From an uncultured Lachnospiraceae bacterium (GTDB lineage: Bacteria > Bacillota > Clostridia > Lachnospirales > Lachnospiraceae), in NCBI GenBank assembly GCA_900544445.1, contig UQVK01000081.1, forward strand, positions 1 through 18,354: a stretch of DNA of 18,354 nucleotides. The letters are read 5' to 3'. Under the pieces are notes generated by a model, which saw only the letters and a list, made by a program, of their open reading frames with translations, had not been told where the DNA came from and did no database searches. This document shows, one piece after another, positions 1-5,859 of this stretch (positions are counted from its first letter, which is position 1; each line of letters opens with the position of its first letter). The position numbers and the translations under genes are program-made.

Positions 1-107
1 AACCACTTCGGCAGAGGATGGGCGCTTAAGGAATCCCAGTCGTCTTTGTAAGGGCCGCGCGAGATCACCTCATCGATCTGTTTTAAGTATTCATACATGT
101 CCTTCAT
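1..107 (-). CDS. Alpha-L-fucosidase (GH29), N-terminal fragment, runs off the left edge
   Basis: The minus-strand frame opening at the ATG at 107 gives 35 complete residues, MKDMYEYLKQIDEVI then SRGPYKDDWDSLSAHPLPKW, followed by an incomplete codon. The pattern GPYKDxWxSLxxHPxPxW is the characteristic start of bacterial GH29 alpha-L-fucosidases, just before their FGIFIHWG segment, which would lie outside the window. GH29 enzymes hydrolyse alpha-L-fucosyl residues with retention of configuration. No signal peptide is visible, so a cytoplasmic enzyme acting on imported fucosyl-oligosaccharides is likely. The ATG overlaps the stop of the mutarotase gene upstream (ATGA), implying translational coupling. 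The catalytic residues lie outside the window, so the assignment rests on the N-terminal motif and the context. Confidence 0.8.
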   Translation of the reverse strand, partial: MKDMYEYLKQIDEVISRGPYKDDWDSLSAHPLPKW

Positions 108-547
108 CAGTCCGTCACCACACCTTTCTGCAGCATGATATTGGCGTAAAGCGCCGTCTCCCCCGTCGCAATGATGGCATAGGCCTTCTTCGCTTCCTCA
201 TAAAAAGTGAAACGCTCAATCTGCCCGATTGCCGCCTTTCCCCGGGGCTCATACTTTTCCTCGATCTTTTCATAAACATCCCAGATGGGCGTTTCCACGT
301 CGTCCCCCGGCATGACCTGCATCAGATTAAACGGCTTCTCCACGTAGGTATCCAGCGGAAAAAGCTGCAGAATGGCATCCAGAATTTCCGGAATGCCATG
401 CCCATCCATACGAATCACCTTCGCATCCTTTCCCATGGACTCCGCCGGAAAATTTCCATCAGCGATCACGATCCTGTCGCTGTGTCCCATTTCGCACAAA
501 ACCTTTAAAAGTTCCGGAGATATGATTTTGGGTATTCCCTTCAGCAT
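107..547 (-). CDS. fucU: L-fucose mutarotase (RbsD/FucU family)
   Basis: This 146-residue protein matches the RbsD/FucU family over its full usual length. It opens with LKGIPKIISPELLKVLCEMGH, has the GHSDRIVIAD segment with the conserved His22 and Asp30, and ends with the TGE..LYANIMLQKGV signature. FucU interconverts the alpha and beta anomers of L-fucose. That fits the overlapping GH29 gene, because a retaining fucosidase releases alpha-L-fucose and downstream enzymes may need the other anomer. The start is set by AGGAGG nine bases upstream of the ATG. The gene lies 65 bp after the aldo/keto reductase, and that gap contains an imperfect hairpin abutting the ribosome binding site. RbsD (ribose pyranase) is the alternative, but the length and the fucosidase neighbour favour FucU. 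Confidence 0.93.
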   Translation of the reverse strand: MLKGIPKIISPELLKVLCEMGHSDRIVIADGNFPAESMGKDAKVIRMDGHGIPEILDAILQLFPLDTYVEKPFNLMQVMPGDDVETPIWDVYEKIEEKYEPRGKAAIGQIERFTFYEEAKKAYAIIATGETALYANIMLQKGVVTD

Positions 548-566
548 TTATTTTTCCCTCCTGACA

Positions 567-596
567 GGCCGGACAGCTTCTCTTCTGCTGCCAGCC
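567..596 (-). other. Imperfect hairpin abutting the fucU ribosome binding site
   Basis: Positions 567-577 and 587-596 pair around a nine-base loop, with one bulge and one G-T pair. The hairpin ends four bases upstream of the AGGAGG of fucU. It could be an intercistronic stability or attenuation element. It is weaker than the other palindromes in the window and its function is inferred only from position. Confidence 0.35.
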
Positions 597-612
597 CCTT
601 CTTTACACTTTT

Positions 613-1626
613 TTAACGGGTAATGGTTCCGTCCACGTCCCAGAGATCCTCCCAGCCCTTCGCTCCTGGCCAGAGGAATACCTGTCCCTTGATCAGCCGG
701 CAGTTTTTATCCGCCAGACGGATGGTTTCCATTTCCTCATCGGTCAGCGGATCCTCCGTTGCACATTTCAGGTTACTGATATACTGGGGCTCCTTCACGG
801 AAAACGGAATCGGCACCTGTCCTCTCTGCACCGCCCATTTCAGGCAGACGATGGCCGGATGTACGTTGTGGCGTTTTGCGATTTCCACGATCTCCGGCAT
901 CTGCGTATCCGCAATGTCCTCCGCAGTCCGGTCCCTCTCCGGACGGGAAGGCGAACCGATGGGGCAGTATCCCACCGGAAGGATGCCGTGTGCCTTCGCA
1001 TAATCAAACAGCTCCGGCTGCTGGAATCCGGGATGCAGTTCCATTTCCAGCGCTGCAGGCTTGATCCGGCACAGAGGCAGAACCGCCTCCAGCTTCGGAA
1101 TCGTCATGTTGGACATGCCGATATATCTGACCTTGCCTTCCTCCACCAGACGCTCACACTGTCTCCATGTCACCATAAATTCCTCCACCGAAAAAGGTCT
1201 GGAATCCGGATTGCGGGAATCCCCGTCACAGCCTGGCGCATGATAGTTGGGGAAAGGCCAGTGCACGAAATACAGGTCGATGTAGGAAAGCTGCAGGTCC
1301 TTCAGGCTCTTTTCACAAGATTTGATGACCTTTCCTTCGGCATGCATGTCGTTCCACACCTTGGAGGTGATGAAAAGCTCTTCTCTTTTCACCACGCCCT
1401 CTTTCAGGACGCGGGAAAGCGACTCTCCGATTTTATCCTCATTCATATAGACGGAAGCGCAGTCGATCAGCCGGTAGCCCGCCCGGATTCCGCCGTAAAC
1501 AGCCTCCGCGATCTGCTCCGGTCCGTATTTGTCGCTTCCAAAGGTTCCCATTCCCACGGCAGGGATTGTGGTTCCGTCATACAGCGCCCTGCGGGGAATT
1601 TTGTTCTGCTCTATGATTTCTGACAT
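613..1626 (-). CDS. Aldo/keto reductase in the fucose operon
   Basis: A 337-residue NAD(P)H-dependent aldo/keto reductase with a TIM-barrel fold. The catalytic tetrad is visible: Asp55 and Tyr60 (LIDCASVYMNED), Lys89 (TSKVW) and His122 (FVHWPF). GKVRYIGMSN (165-173) is the family signature. The last ~25 residues (GAKGWEDLWDVDG) form a family-like tail. AAGGAGA sits six bases before the ATG, and the gene starts 17 bp after the alcohol dehydrogenase stop. The context (dehydrogenase, mutarotase, fucosidase) suggests a role in L-fucose or lactaldehyde metabolism. Possibilities are oxidation of L-fucose to the lactone, as known for some aldose 1-dehydrogenases of this superfamily, or reduction of lactaldehyde. 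The substrate cannot be read from the sequence. Confidence 0.9.
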   Translation of the reverse strand: MSEIIEQNKIPRRALYDGTTIPAVGMGTFGSDKYGPEQIAEAVYGGIRAGYRLIDCASVYMNEDKIGESLSRVLKEGVVKREELFITSKVWNDMHAEGKVIKSCEKSLKDLQLSYIDLYFVHWPFPNYHAPGCDGDSRNPDSRPFSVEEFMVTWRQCERLVEEGKVRYIGMSNMTIPKLEAVLPLCRIKPAALEMELHPGFQQPELFDYAKAHGILPVGYCPIGSPSRPERDRTAEDIADTQMPEIVEIAKRHNVHPAIVCLKWAVQRGQVPIPFSVKEPQYISNLKCATEDPLTDEEMETIRLADKNCRLIKGQVFLWPGAKGWEDLWDVDGTITR

Positions 1627-1643
1627 TTCTGTTCTCCTTTGTC

Positions 1644-2696
1644 TCAGTCGAATACCACTGCGACCTTGCCGCAGTTTCCGCCCGCCATCAGCGCATACGC
1701 CTCGTCCGCCTTGTCCAGCGGGAATTCATGGGTGATCAGATCCTCCGGATGGATGCCCCAGCGCACCAGTCTCTCAACCAGCTCCTCCATTCTCCACAGA
1801 GAGGTTACCCAGGAACCGTAGATGGTCTTCTGACCGTGGATGATATCCGGGCTGGGATTGAAGGTGCAGGTTCCGCCCTCTCCCACGAAGGCGATTTTAC
1901 CCCATTCTCTGGTTGCACGGATGGCAAGCTGCCGTCCCGGATCGCTGGCGCTGGCATCAATGGCGCGCTCCACGCCATGGCCGTTTGTCACCTTCATGAT
2001 TCCTTCCATCGCCTCATCCGGCGTGAACACATAATCCACCAGTCCCAGCTTCTTCGCCAGTTCCACACGGTATTCGTTCATCTCCACACCGATGAGCATG
2101 TTGGCTCCCATGGCCTTTGCCAGCATCAGGGCCGCCAGTCCGACCGGGCCAAGGCCTGTTACCAGAACCGCGTCATTTCCGCAGATGCCGATTTTCTCAA
2201 TGGCCTCATATACCGTACCGAAGCCGCAGGCCACCTGCGCGCCGTCCTTGTAGGTCAGTTCATCCGGAAGGGCGATCAGATCCTTTTCCTCCGCCAGAAT
2301 ATAAGGCGCCATTCCACCGTTTCTCTGCCAGCCATACGCCTGACGGAAGCGGCTCTTGCAGGAAATGTAATAGCCTCTGCGGCAGTCGTTGCACACGCCG
2401 CAGCCGGAGATATGGTAAACGATCACCCGATCCCCCTTTTTGAAGCGTCTCAGGCCCTCTCCCTCTTCCACAATCACGCCGCAGGGTTCATGTCCTGCAA
2501 CCATACCGGGAATATAACCTTCCGGTCCTTTTCCCACATGCGCCCTGTAGATGCAGCGGATATCGCTTCCGCAGATCGTCGTGGCCTTCGTCTGAATCAG
2601 CACCTGCCCATGCCCCGGCTTCGGAATCTCAAACTCCTTCATTTCCACCGTACTGTTTCCAGGAAGCGTCGCACCCCGCATTCTCATTTTTTCCAT
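1644..2696 (-). CDS. Zinc-dependent alcohol/polyol dehydrogenase (MDR family)
   Basis: A 350-residue medium-chain dehydrogenase. Catalytic zinc ligands are Cys42 (TICGSD) and His69-Glu70 (AGHEPCG). Structural zinc cysteines are Cys99, Cys102, Cys105 and Cys113 (GCGVCNDC...SC). The Rossmann dinucleotide motif GLGPVG is at 181-186. A longer reading begins at 2732, but the start at 2696 (MEKMRMRG) is preferred because AAAGGAGAGG lies just upstream and the 12 extra residues fall inside a palindromic repeat. It is probably the first gene of the fucose operon, followed by the aldo/keto reductase, fucU and the fucosidase. The family includes threonine, sorbitol and 2-keto-3-deoxy-L-fuconate-type dehydrogenases. 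A sugar-acid or lactaldehyde/propanediol substrate is inferred from the neighbours. Confidence 0.9.
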   Translation of the reverse strand: MEKMRMRGATLPGNSTVEMKEFEIPKPGHGQVLIQTKATTICGSDIRCIYRAHVGKGPEGYIPGMVAGHEPCGVIVEEGEGLRRFKKGDRVIVYHISGCGVCNDCRRGYYISCKSRFRQAYGWQRNGGMAPYILAEEKDLIALPDELTYKDGAQVACGFGTVYEAIEKIGICGNDAVLVTGLGPVGLAALMLAKAMGANMLIGVEMNEYRVELAKKLGLVDYVFTPDEAMEGIMKVTNGHGVERAIDASASDPGRQLAIRATREWGKIAFVGEGGTCTFNPSPDIIHGQKTIYGSWVTSLWRMEELVERLVRWGIHPEDLITHEFPLDKADEAYALMAGGNCGKVAVVFD

Positions 2697-2714
2697 TTCT
2701 TCCTCTCCTTTCCC

Positions 2715-2827
2715 GCTGCCGACAGGCAGCACTAAAATCTGTGAGAAATTGGGCGTAAGCCCAATTTCCAGGAGAAAATCTCTGATTTTCTCCGCCCCTT
2801 ACCTGCCGCCGAACGGCAACATTCATT
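2715..2827 (-). repeat. Palindromic repeat element with four hairpins in the ADH leader
   Basis: Four perfect inverted repeats are packed into about 105 bp: 2715-2720/2725-2730 (6 bp), 2745-2754/2759-2768 (10 bp, 4-nt loop), 2771-2780/2784-2793 (10 bp, 3-nt loop) and 2804-2808/2814-2818 (5 bp). The end at 2797-2827 closely matches 13623-13653 near sigH: same length, shared AATGAATG, CGGCGGCA and TAAGG blocks on the minus strand. The element lies between the promoter (2849-2877) and the ADH ribosome binding site, so it would be transcribed as the 5' leader of the fucose operon. A frame reading through it (to about 2850) is best explained as repeat-encoded and not as a gene. Confidence 0.7.
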
Positions 2828-2848
2828 TTCTTGTCTCTTTGTACCTTC

Positions 2849-2877
2849 ATTATAAATTTTCCCTCTCAAAAGAATAA
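2849..2877 (-). promoter_or_regulatory. Candidate promoter of the fucose operon
   Basis: On the minus strand a consensus -10 TATAAT (2849-2854) is preceded by a 17-base spacer and a poor -35, TTATTC (2872-2877). A perfect -10 with a weak -35 often marks an activator-dependent promoter. The nearby AraC-type regulator (4945-5859) is the obvious candidate activator, though no operator was identified. The predicted leader to the ADH start is about 145 nt and contains the hairpin element. Confidence 0.5.
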
Positions 2878-2946
2878 GAGAATCTTTTGACAATTTGCCC
2901 TTTTTTATGTCGCATCAGCGCAGGTTTTAAATCGTTTGCATGGCAC

Positions 2947-3014
2947 AAAAATGCCCCGTAGGTTTCTATTCAATCTGCTGTGCTCTCAGCAGATTGAATA
3001 GAAACCTACGGGGC
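2947..3014 (-). terminator. Rho-independent terminator with a perfect 28-bp stem
   Basis: Positions 2953-2980 and 2987-3014 are exact reverse complements (28 bp, no mismatch) around the six-base loop TGCTCT. Reading on the minus strand, the stem starts ten bases after the stop codon of the ATPase gene and is followed by ATTTTTG, a short T tract. This is a convincing terminator for that gene. The stem is far longer than a typical intrinsic terminator and would also insulate the downstream fucose promoter. Confidence 0.85.
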
Positions 3015-3024
3015 CGTTATTTCT

Positions 3025-4698
3025 TTACAGTTTTTCTCTTAAAACCTCTACCCTGCACTCATGCCTCTTTTCGGGATCGTCCTTGGAATAGGAAATACCC
3101 ACAGCCAGAATACGGCCTGTGTACTCCGGTTTTTCTCCGATCTTTCCTTCAAACTTTAACGCATACTGTCTGTTCCTGATCTGTTTGACAGCCTCTTCCG
3201 CTGTATGGTTAACTTTCAATTCTATGATAATAGCGTCATCATTTTTCTGAATGGGATAGAAGATAAAATCCACATAACCCGTGCCTGCTTTGTCCTCCCG
3301 CTCTATACGGTATAAATCTCTTGCCTGCAGATAGGCCAGCTTTATGATTGAGGCCAGCTCTGCCTCACTATTATATACAAGCAGGGGGCTTTCCGTATTG
3401 TGAACGAAGCTGAGGATTTCGGTCATGGTCCTTGTATCGCCTGCTTTCGTAGCCGCAAGCATCCTTCCCGATTCTCTGGTAAGGTTATATACGGTACCAA
3501 GAGAAGGTTCTTTTTCTGCCATTTCCGCAAACTTATCCTTCAACTCTTCATTGGGAATGGACACATACCCATTCTCAAAATTCAGGAATCCATAGACCAC
3601 CATGGCCGAGAATATCTCATCTCTTGTTTTAAGTTCCATGGATGTAGCGGCGTATTCCCTTACTCTGGCGGGAACCGGGATGTCAGAGAGAAGCAATCCT
3701 ACATCGTCTCTCACGCTGTCCACATTGGCGCTGATGTAATAAAAGAGTTCATCATATGGACCGGAACTGGTCCAGTAATCTCCCAGATTGTTATTTTGTA
3801 ACGCAAGCACTACTGATCTGGGATTATAAACACGCTCTCCTGTTTTGGTATGATATCCGTCATACCAGTCACGCAGGCCTTCGCGTTTCACATTATGCTC
3901 CGGGATATCCATCTTTAAATACCGGTCATACAGATCATCCACCTCATTGTCAGTAAAACCAAAATACTCACTGAATTTTTCTTCTGTCGCCATCGTGTAT
4001 TCGCAGAACATGTTCAGTTCAGAACCGCTTGAGTATTTCGCGATGGGAAGGATGCCGGTCATATAAGCCATCTCCACATAAGCTTTATCCTTCAGGAGAT
4101 TACTTAAAAATTTTGTGAAGTTTTCCCTGTCGGCAGTTGTTGCAAAATTCTGGTGGTAAATATAATCCCACTCGTCAAGAATAAAGATGAACTTTTCGCC
4201 GCCGCAGTACACATATATTTTATTCAGCGCATCCCATATGTCATCATCCTTATCAATTTCCGCATCCGGGTAAGCTTTCCTTAAGTCCAGATGAAGGCCT
4301 TTTACAAATCGATTAATATAATTATCATATGAATTACAGTTTAACGGCATCTCATTAAACGAAATGTGGATCACATTATGCTGGTTTAAATGCCTCTTAT
4401 ACCAGGCATATTTTGATACCTTCAATGTGTCAAATTCCTCATGGCTGTCTGCGCCCTTCCCAAAATAAGATGCGATCATATTCGCCATGATTGTCTTTCC
4501 GAACCGCCTGGGCCTGGTAATTGCCACATATTTCAGGCCTTTCCCCTGATATACTCCGGTTCTTTCCCGGCTGTTCTTTTTCAGTTCAACCAAAGGCACC
4601 AGTTCCGAAAGAATATCTGTCTTATCAACATAATACGATAAGGAGTATGCTTCCTGAAACAAGCCGTATGCAATTGGACTATTCAGGTAAACGCCCAT
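3025..4698 (-). CDS. AAA-ATPase-like protein with C-terminal PD-(D/E)XK nuclease-like domain
   Basis: A 557-residue member of the AAA-ATPase-like/PD-(D/E)XK family expanded in gut anaerobes. The N-terminus MGVYLNS...YYVDKT is typical. A P-loop-like TRPRRFGKT is at 61-69, and the Walker B strand IFILDEWD is at 171-178, followed by TGILPI at 214-219. The C-terminal domain has D477 (GTGYVDFIF) and E493-x-K495 (IIIELKV), the nuclease-like core. The start at 4698 is preferred over longer readings (to 4761) because GGAGG lies ten bases upstream and the family normally starts MGxYLN. It has its own promoter and terminator and looks AT-richer than the flanks, suggesting a transferred cassette. The biological role of the family is not established; nucleic acid processing is inferred. 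Confidence 0.88.
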   Translation of the reverse strand: MGVYLNSPIAYGLFQEAYSLSYYVDKTDILSELVPLVELKKNSRERTGVYQGKGLKYVAITRPRRFGKTIMANMIASYFGKGADSHEEFDTLKVSKYAWYKRHLNQHNVIHISFNEMPLNCNSYDNYINRFVKGLHLDLRKAYPDAEIDKDDDIWDALNKIYVYCGGEKFIFILDEWDYIYHQNFATTADRENFTKFLSNLLKDKAYVEMAYMTGILPIAKYSSGSELNMFCEYTMATEEKFSEYFGFTDNEVDDLYDRYLKMDIPEHNVKREGLRDWYDGYHTKTGERVYNPRSVVLALQNNNLGDYWTSSGPYDELFYYISANVDSVRDDVGLLLSDIPVPARVREYAATSMELKTRDEIFSAMVVYGFLNFENGYVSIPNEELKDKFAEMAEKEPSLGTVYNLTRESGRMLAATKAGDTRTMTEILSFVHNTESPLLVYNSEAELASIIKLAYLQARDLYRIEREDKAGTGYVDFIFYPIQKNDDAIIIELKVNHTAEEAVKQIRNRQYALKFEGKIGEKPEYTGRILAVGISYSKDDPEKRHECRVEVLREKL

Positions 4699-4780
4699 CT
4701 GTATCATACCTCCACACATTTCGCAGCAAGTATTCTTTTCCACAGTATCAAAGAAACGCAAATACTTCTACCGTGATTTT

Positions 4781-4809
4781 ATGTTAGCATATGACTGTCA
4801 GGCAGTCAA
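4781..4809 (-). promoter_or_regulatory. Sigma-A-type promoter of the ATPase gene
   Basis: On the minus strand TTGACT (4804-4809), a 17-base spacer and TAACAT (4781-4786) preceded by TGC form an extended -10 promoter. The predicted transcript starts near 4774, about 75 nt before the ATG at 4698. Confidence 0.65.
4792..4808. promoter_or_regulatory. Operator-like inverted repeat inside the ATPase promoter
   Basis: TGACTG (4792-4797) and CAGTCA (4803-4808) are exact inverted half sites separated by five bases. They overlap the -35 box and spacer of the minus-strand promoter. A dimeric repressor binding here would block transcription. The protein that might bind is unknown. Confidence 0.4.
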
Positions 4810-4834
4810 CGAATGACCCTCTTAAGTTTCCGGA

Positions 4835-4863
4835 TTGATTTTTAAAAGTTACTCTGATACACT
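4835..4863 (+). promoter_or_regulatory. Candidate promoter of the AraC-type regulator
   Basis: TTGATT (4835-4840), a 17-base spacer and TACACT (4858-4863) preceded by TGA (extended -10) point rightward. This leaves a leader of about 75 nt before the ATG at 4945. It diverges from the ATPase promoter, and the two -35 boxes are about 26 bp apart. Confidence 0.55.
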
Positions 4864-4944
4864 GATCCCATATTCAAACTTTTCAGGCAGAACCGGCGAG
4901 ACAGTCTGCATCGGAACTGCCCTTTGTTCAAAAGGAGGCCCGTC

Positions 4945-5859
4945 ATGTGGACAGATTACAAGGACGCAGATATCCATTTTACCATCGCTGATGTCCGCTT
5001 TCATACGCTGAACTTTGTCTATGAAAGGTTTCAGAGATCCATTCCCAGCCATTCTCACGGAAATGGGAGCTATGAGATCCACTATATTCCCCGGGGCCGC
5101 GGACGGGCGCTCATCAACGGAGTTTCCCATGAAATCACGCCGGACACGCTTTTTGTCACCGGTCCCCATGTGGAGCATGCGCAGAGTCCCTTTCTCGAGG
5201 ACCCCATGTGCGAATACTGTATCTATCTGAAAACGGAAAAAAAGCGGAAAAATGTCTCCTCCTTTTCCACAGGCGAAGAGGAATTGCTTTCCACCTTTGA
5301 AAATACCCCCTTCTGGTTCGGCCAGGATACCCAGAAAGCCGGCGTGCTGATGATGGAAATTTTTGAAGAACTGCAGAACCGCAGGACGGGCTTCATCTTC
5401 CAGGTGGAAGCGCTGCTGCGCCAGCTTCTGGTTTCTCTGGTGCGCAATTATGAAAAAAGCGGTCGTCCGAAGGCCGCAAACCTTTCCGCAGCCGCTGACA
5501 AAACCGCTTTCATCATCGAAGAATATTTTCTCTATCAATACCGGAACCTGTCCCTGGAAGATCTGGCGGATAAGCTTGGCCTCGGCACCAGACAGACGGA
5601 ACGCCTGCTTCAGCGCCAGTACGGCAAGACCTTCCTCCAGAAAAAAGCGGAAGCCCGTATGTCCGCCGCGGCCATCCTGCTCTCCGACACCACGCGGAGC
5701 ATCACCTCGGTTGCGGAGGATCTCGGCTATTCCTCCATCGAGCATTTTTCCTCGGCCTTCAAAAATTACTATCACATCAGCCCAAGGCAGTACCGGAAAG
5801 AAGGCGTTTACCACAGCTTTCCGGACAGCAGCTCAAGGGGCTGCGAAAACCGCTCATAG
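4945..5859 (+). CDS. AraC-family transcriptional regulator (cupin sensor plus double HTH)
   Basis: This 304-residue regulator is the only plus-strand gene. The N-terminal half is a cupin-like sensor: HSHGNGSYEIHYIPRGRG at 36-53, then PHVEHAQSPF. The C-terminal half (about 188-287) is a canonical AraC/XylS domain: a first helix-turn-helix around LSLEDLADKLGLGTRQTERL and a second around SITSVAEDLGYSSIEHFSSAFKNYYHISPRQYRK. The start at 4945 is set by AAAGGAGG six bases upstream; an in-frame TTG at 4924 lies before that site and is rejected. Such regulators usually activate adjacent sugar-utilisation genes, so the fucose operon or the GH20 gene are likely targets. The tail after PRQYRK (about 18 residues, SFPDSSSRGCENRS at the end) is read from the antisense of the GH20 gene's 3' end and looks non-native. 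Confidence 0.92.
   Translation: MWTDYKDADIHFTIADVRFHTLNFVYERFQRSIPSHSHGNGSYEIHYIPRGRGRALINGVSHEITPDTLFVTGPHVEHAQSPFLEDPMCEYCIYLKTEKKRKNVSSFSTGEEELLSTFENTPFWFGQDTQKAGVLMMEIFEELQNRRTGFIFQVEALLRQLLVSLVRNYEKSGRPKAANLSAAADKTAFIIEEYFLYQYRNLSLEDLADKLGLGTRQTERLLQRQYGKTFLQKKAEARMSAAAILLSDTTRSITSVAEDLGYSSIEHFSSAFKNYYHISPRQYRKEGVYHSFPDSSSRGCENRS

Noticed and set aside
2629..2850. 73-codon minus-strand frame upstream of and overlapping the ADH gene
   Set aside because: It reads through the four-hairpin repeat and starts at the promoter -10 box. Similar frames arise wherever such repeats sit, so it is treated as repeat-derived.
4924..4945. Upstream TTG start for the AraC gene
   Set aside because: The AAAGGAGG ribosome binding site lies after the TTG and at correct distance from the ATG at 4945.
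4849..5814. Long minus-strand frame (321 codons) opposite the AraC gene
   Set aside because: It is the antisense shadow of a clear AraC protein with intact cupin and HTH motifs, and it lacks a recognisable domain.
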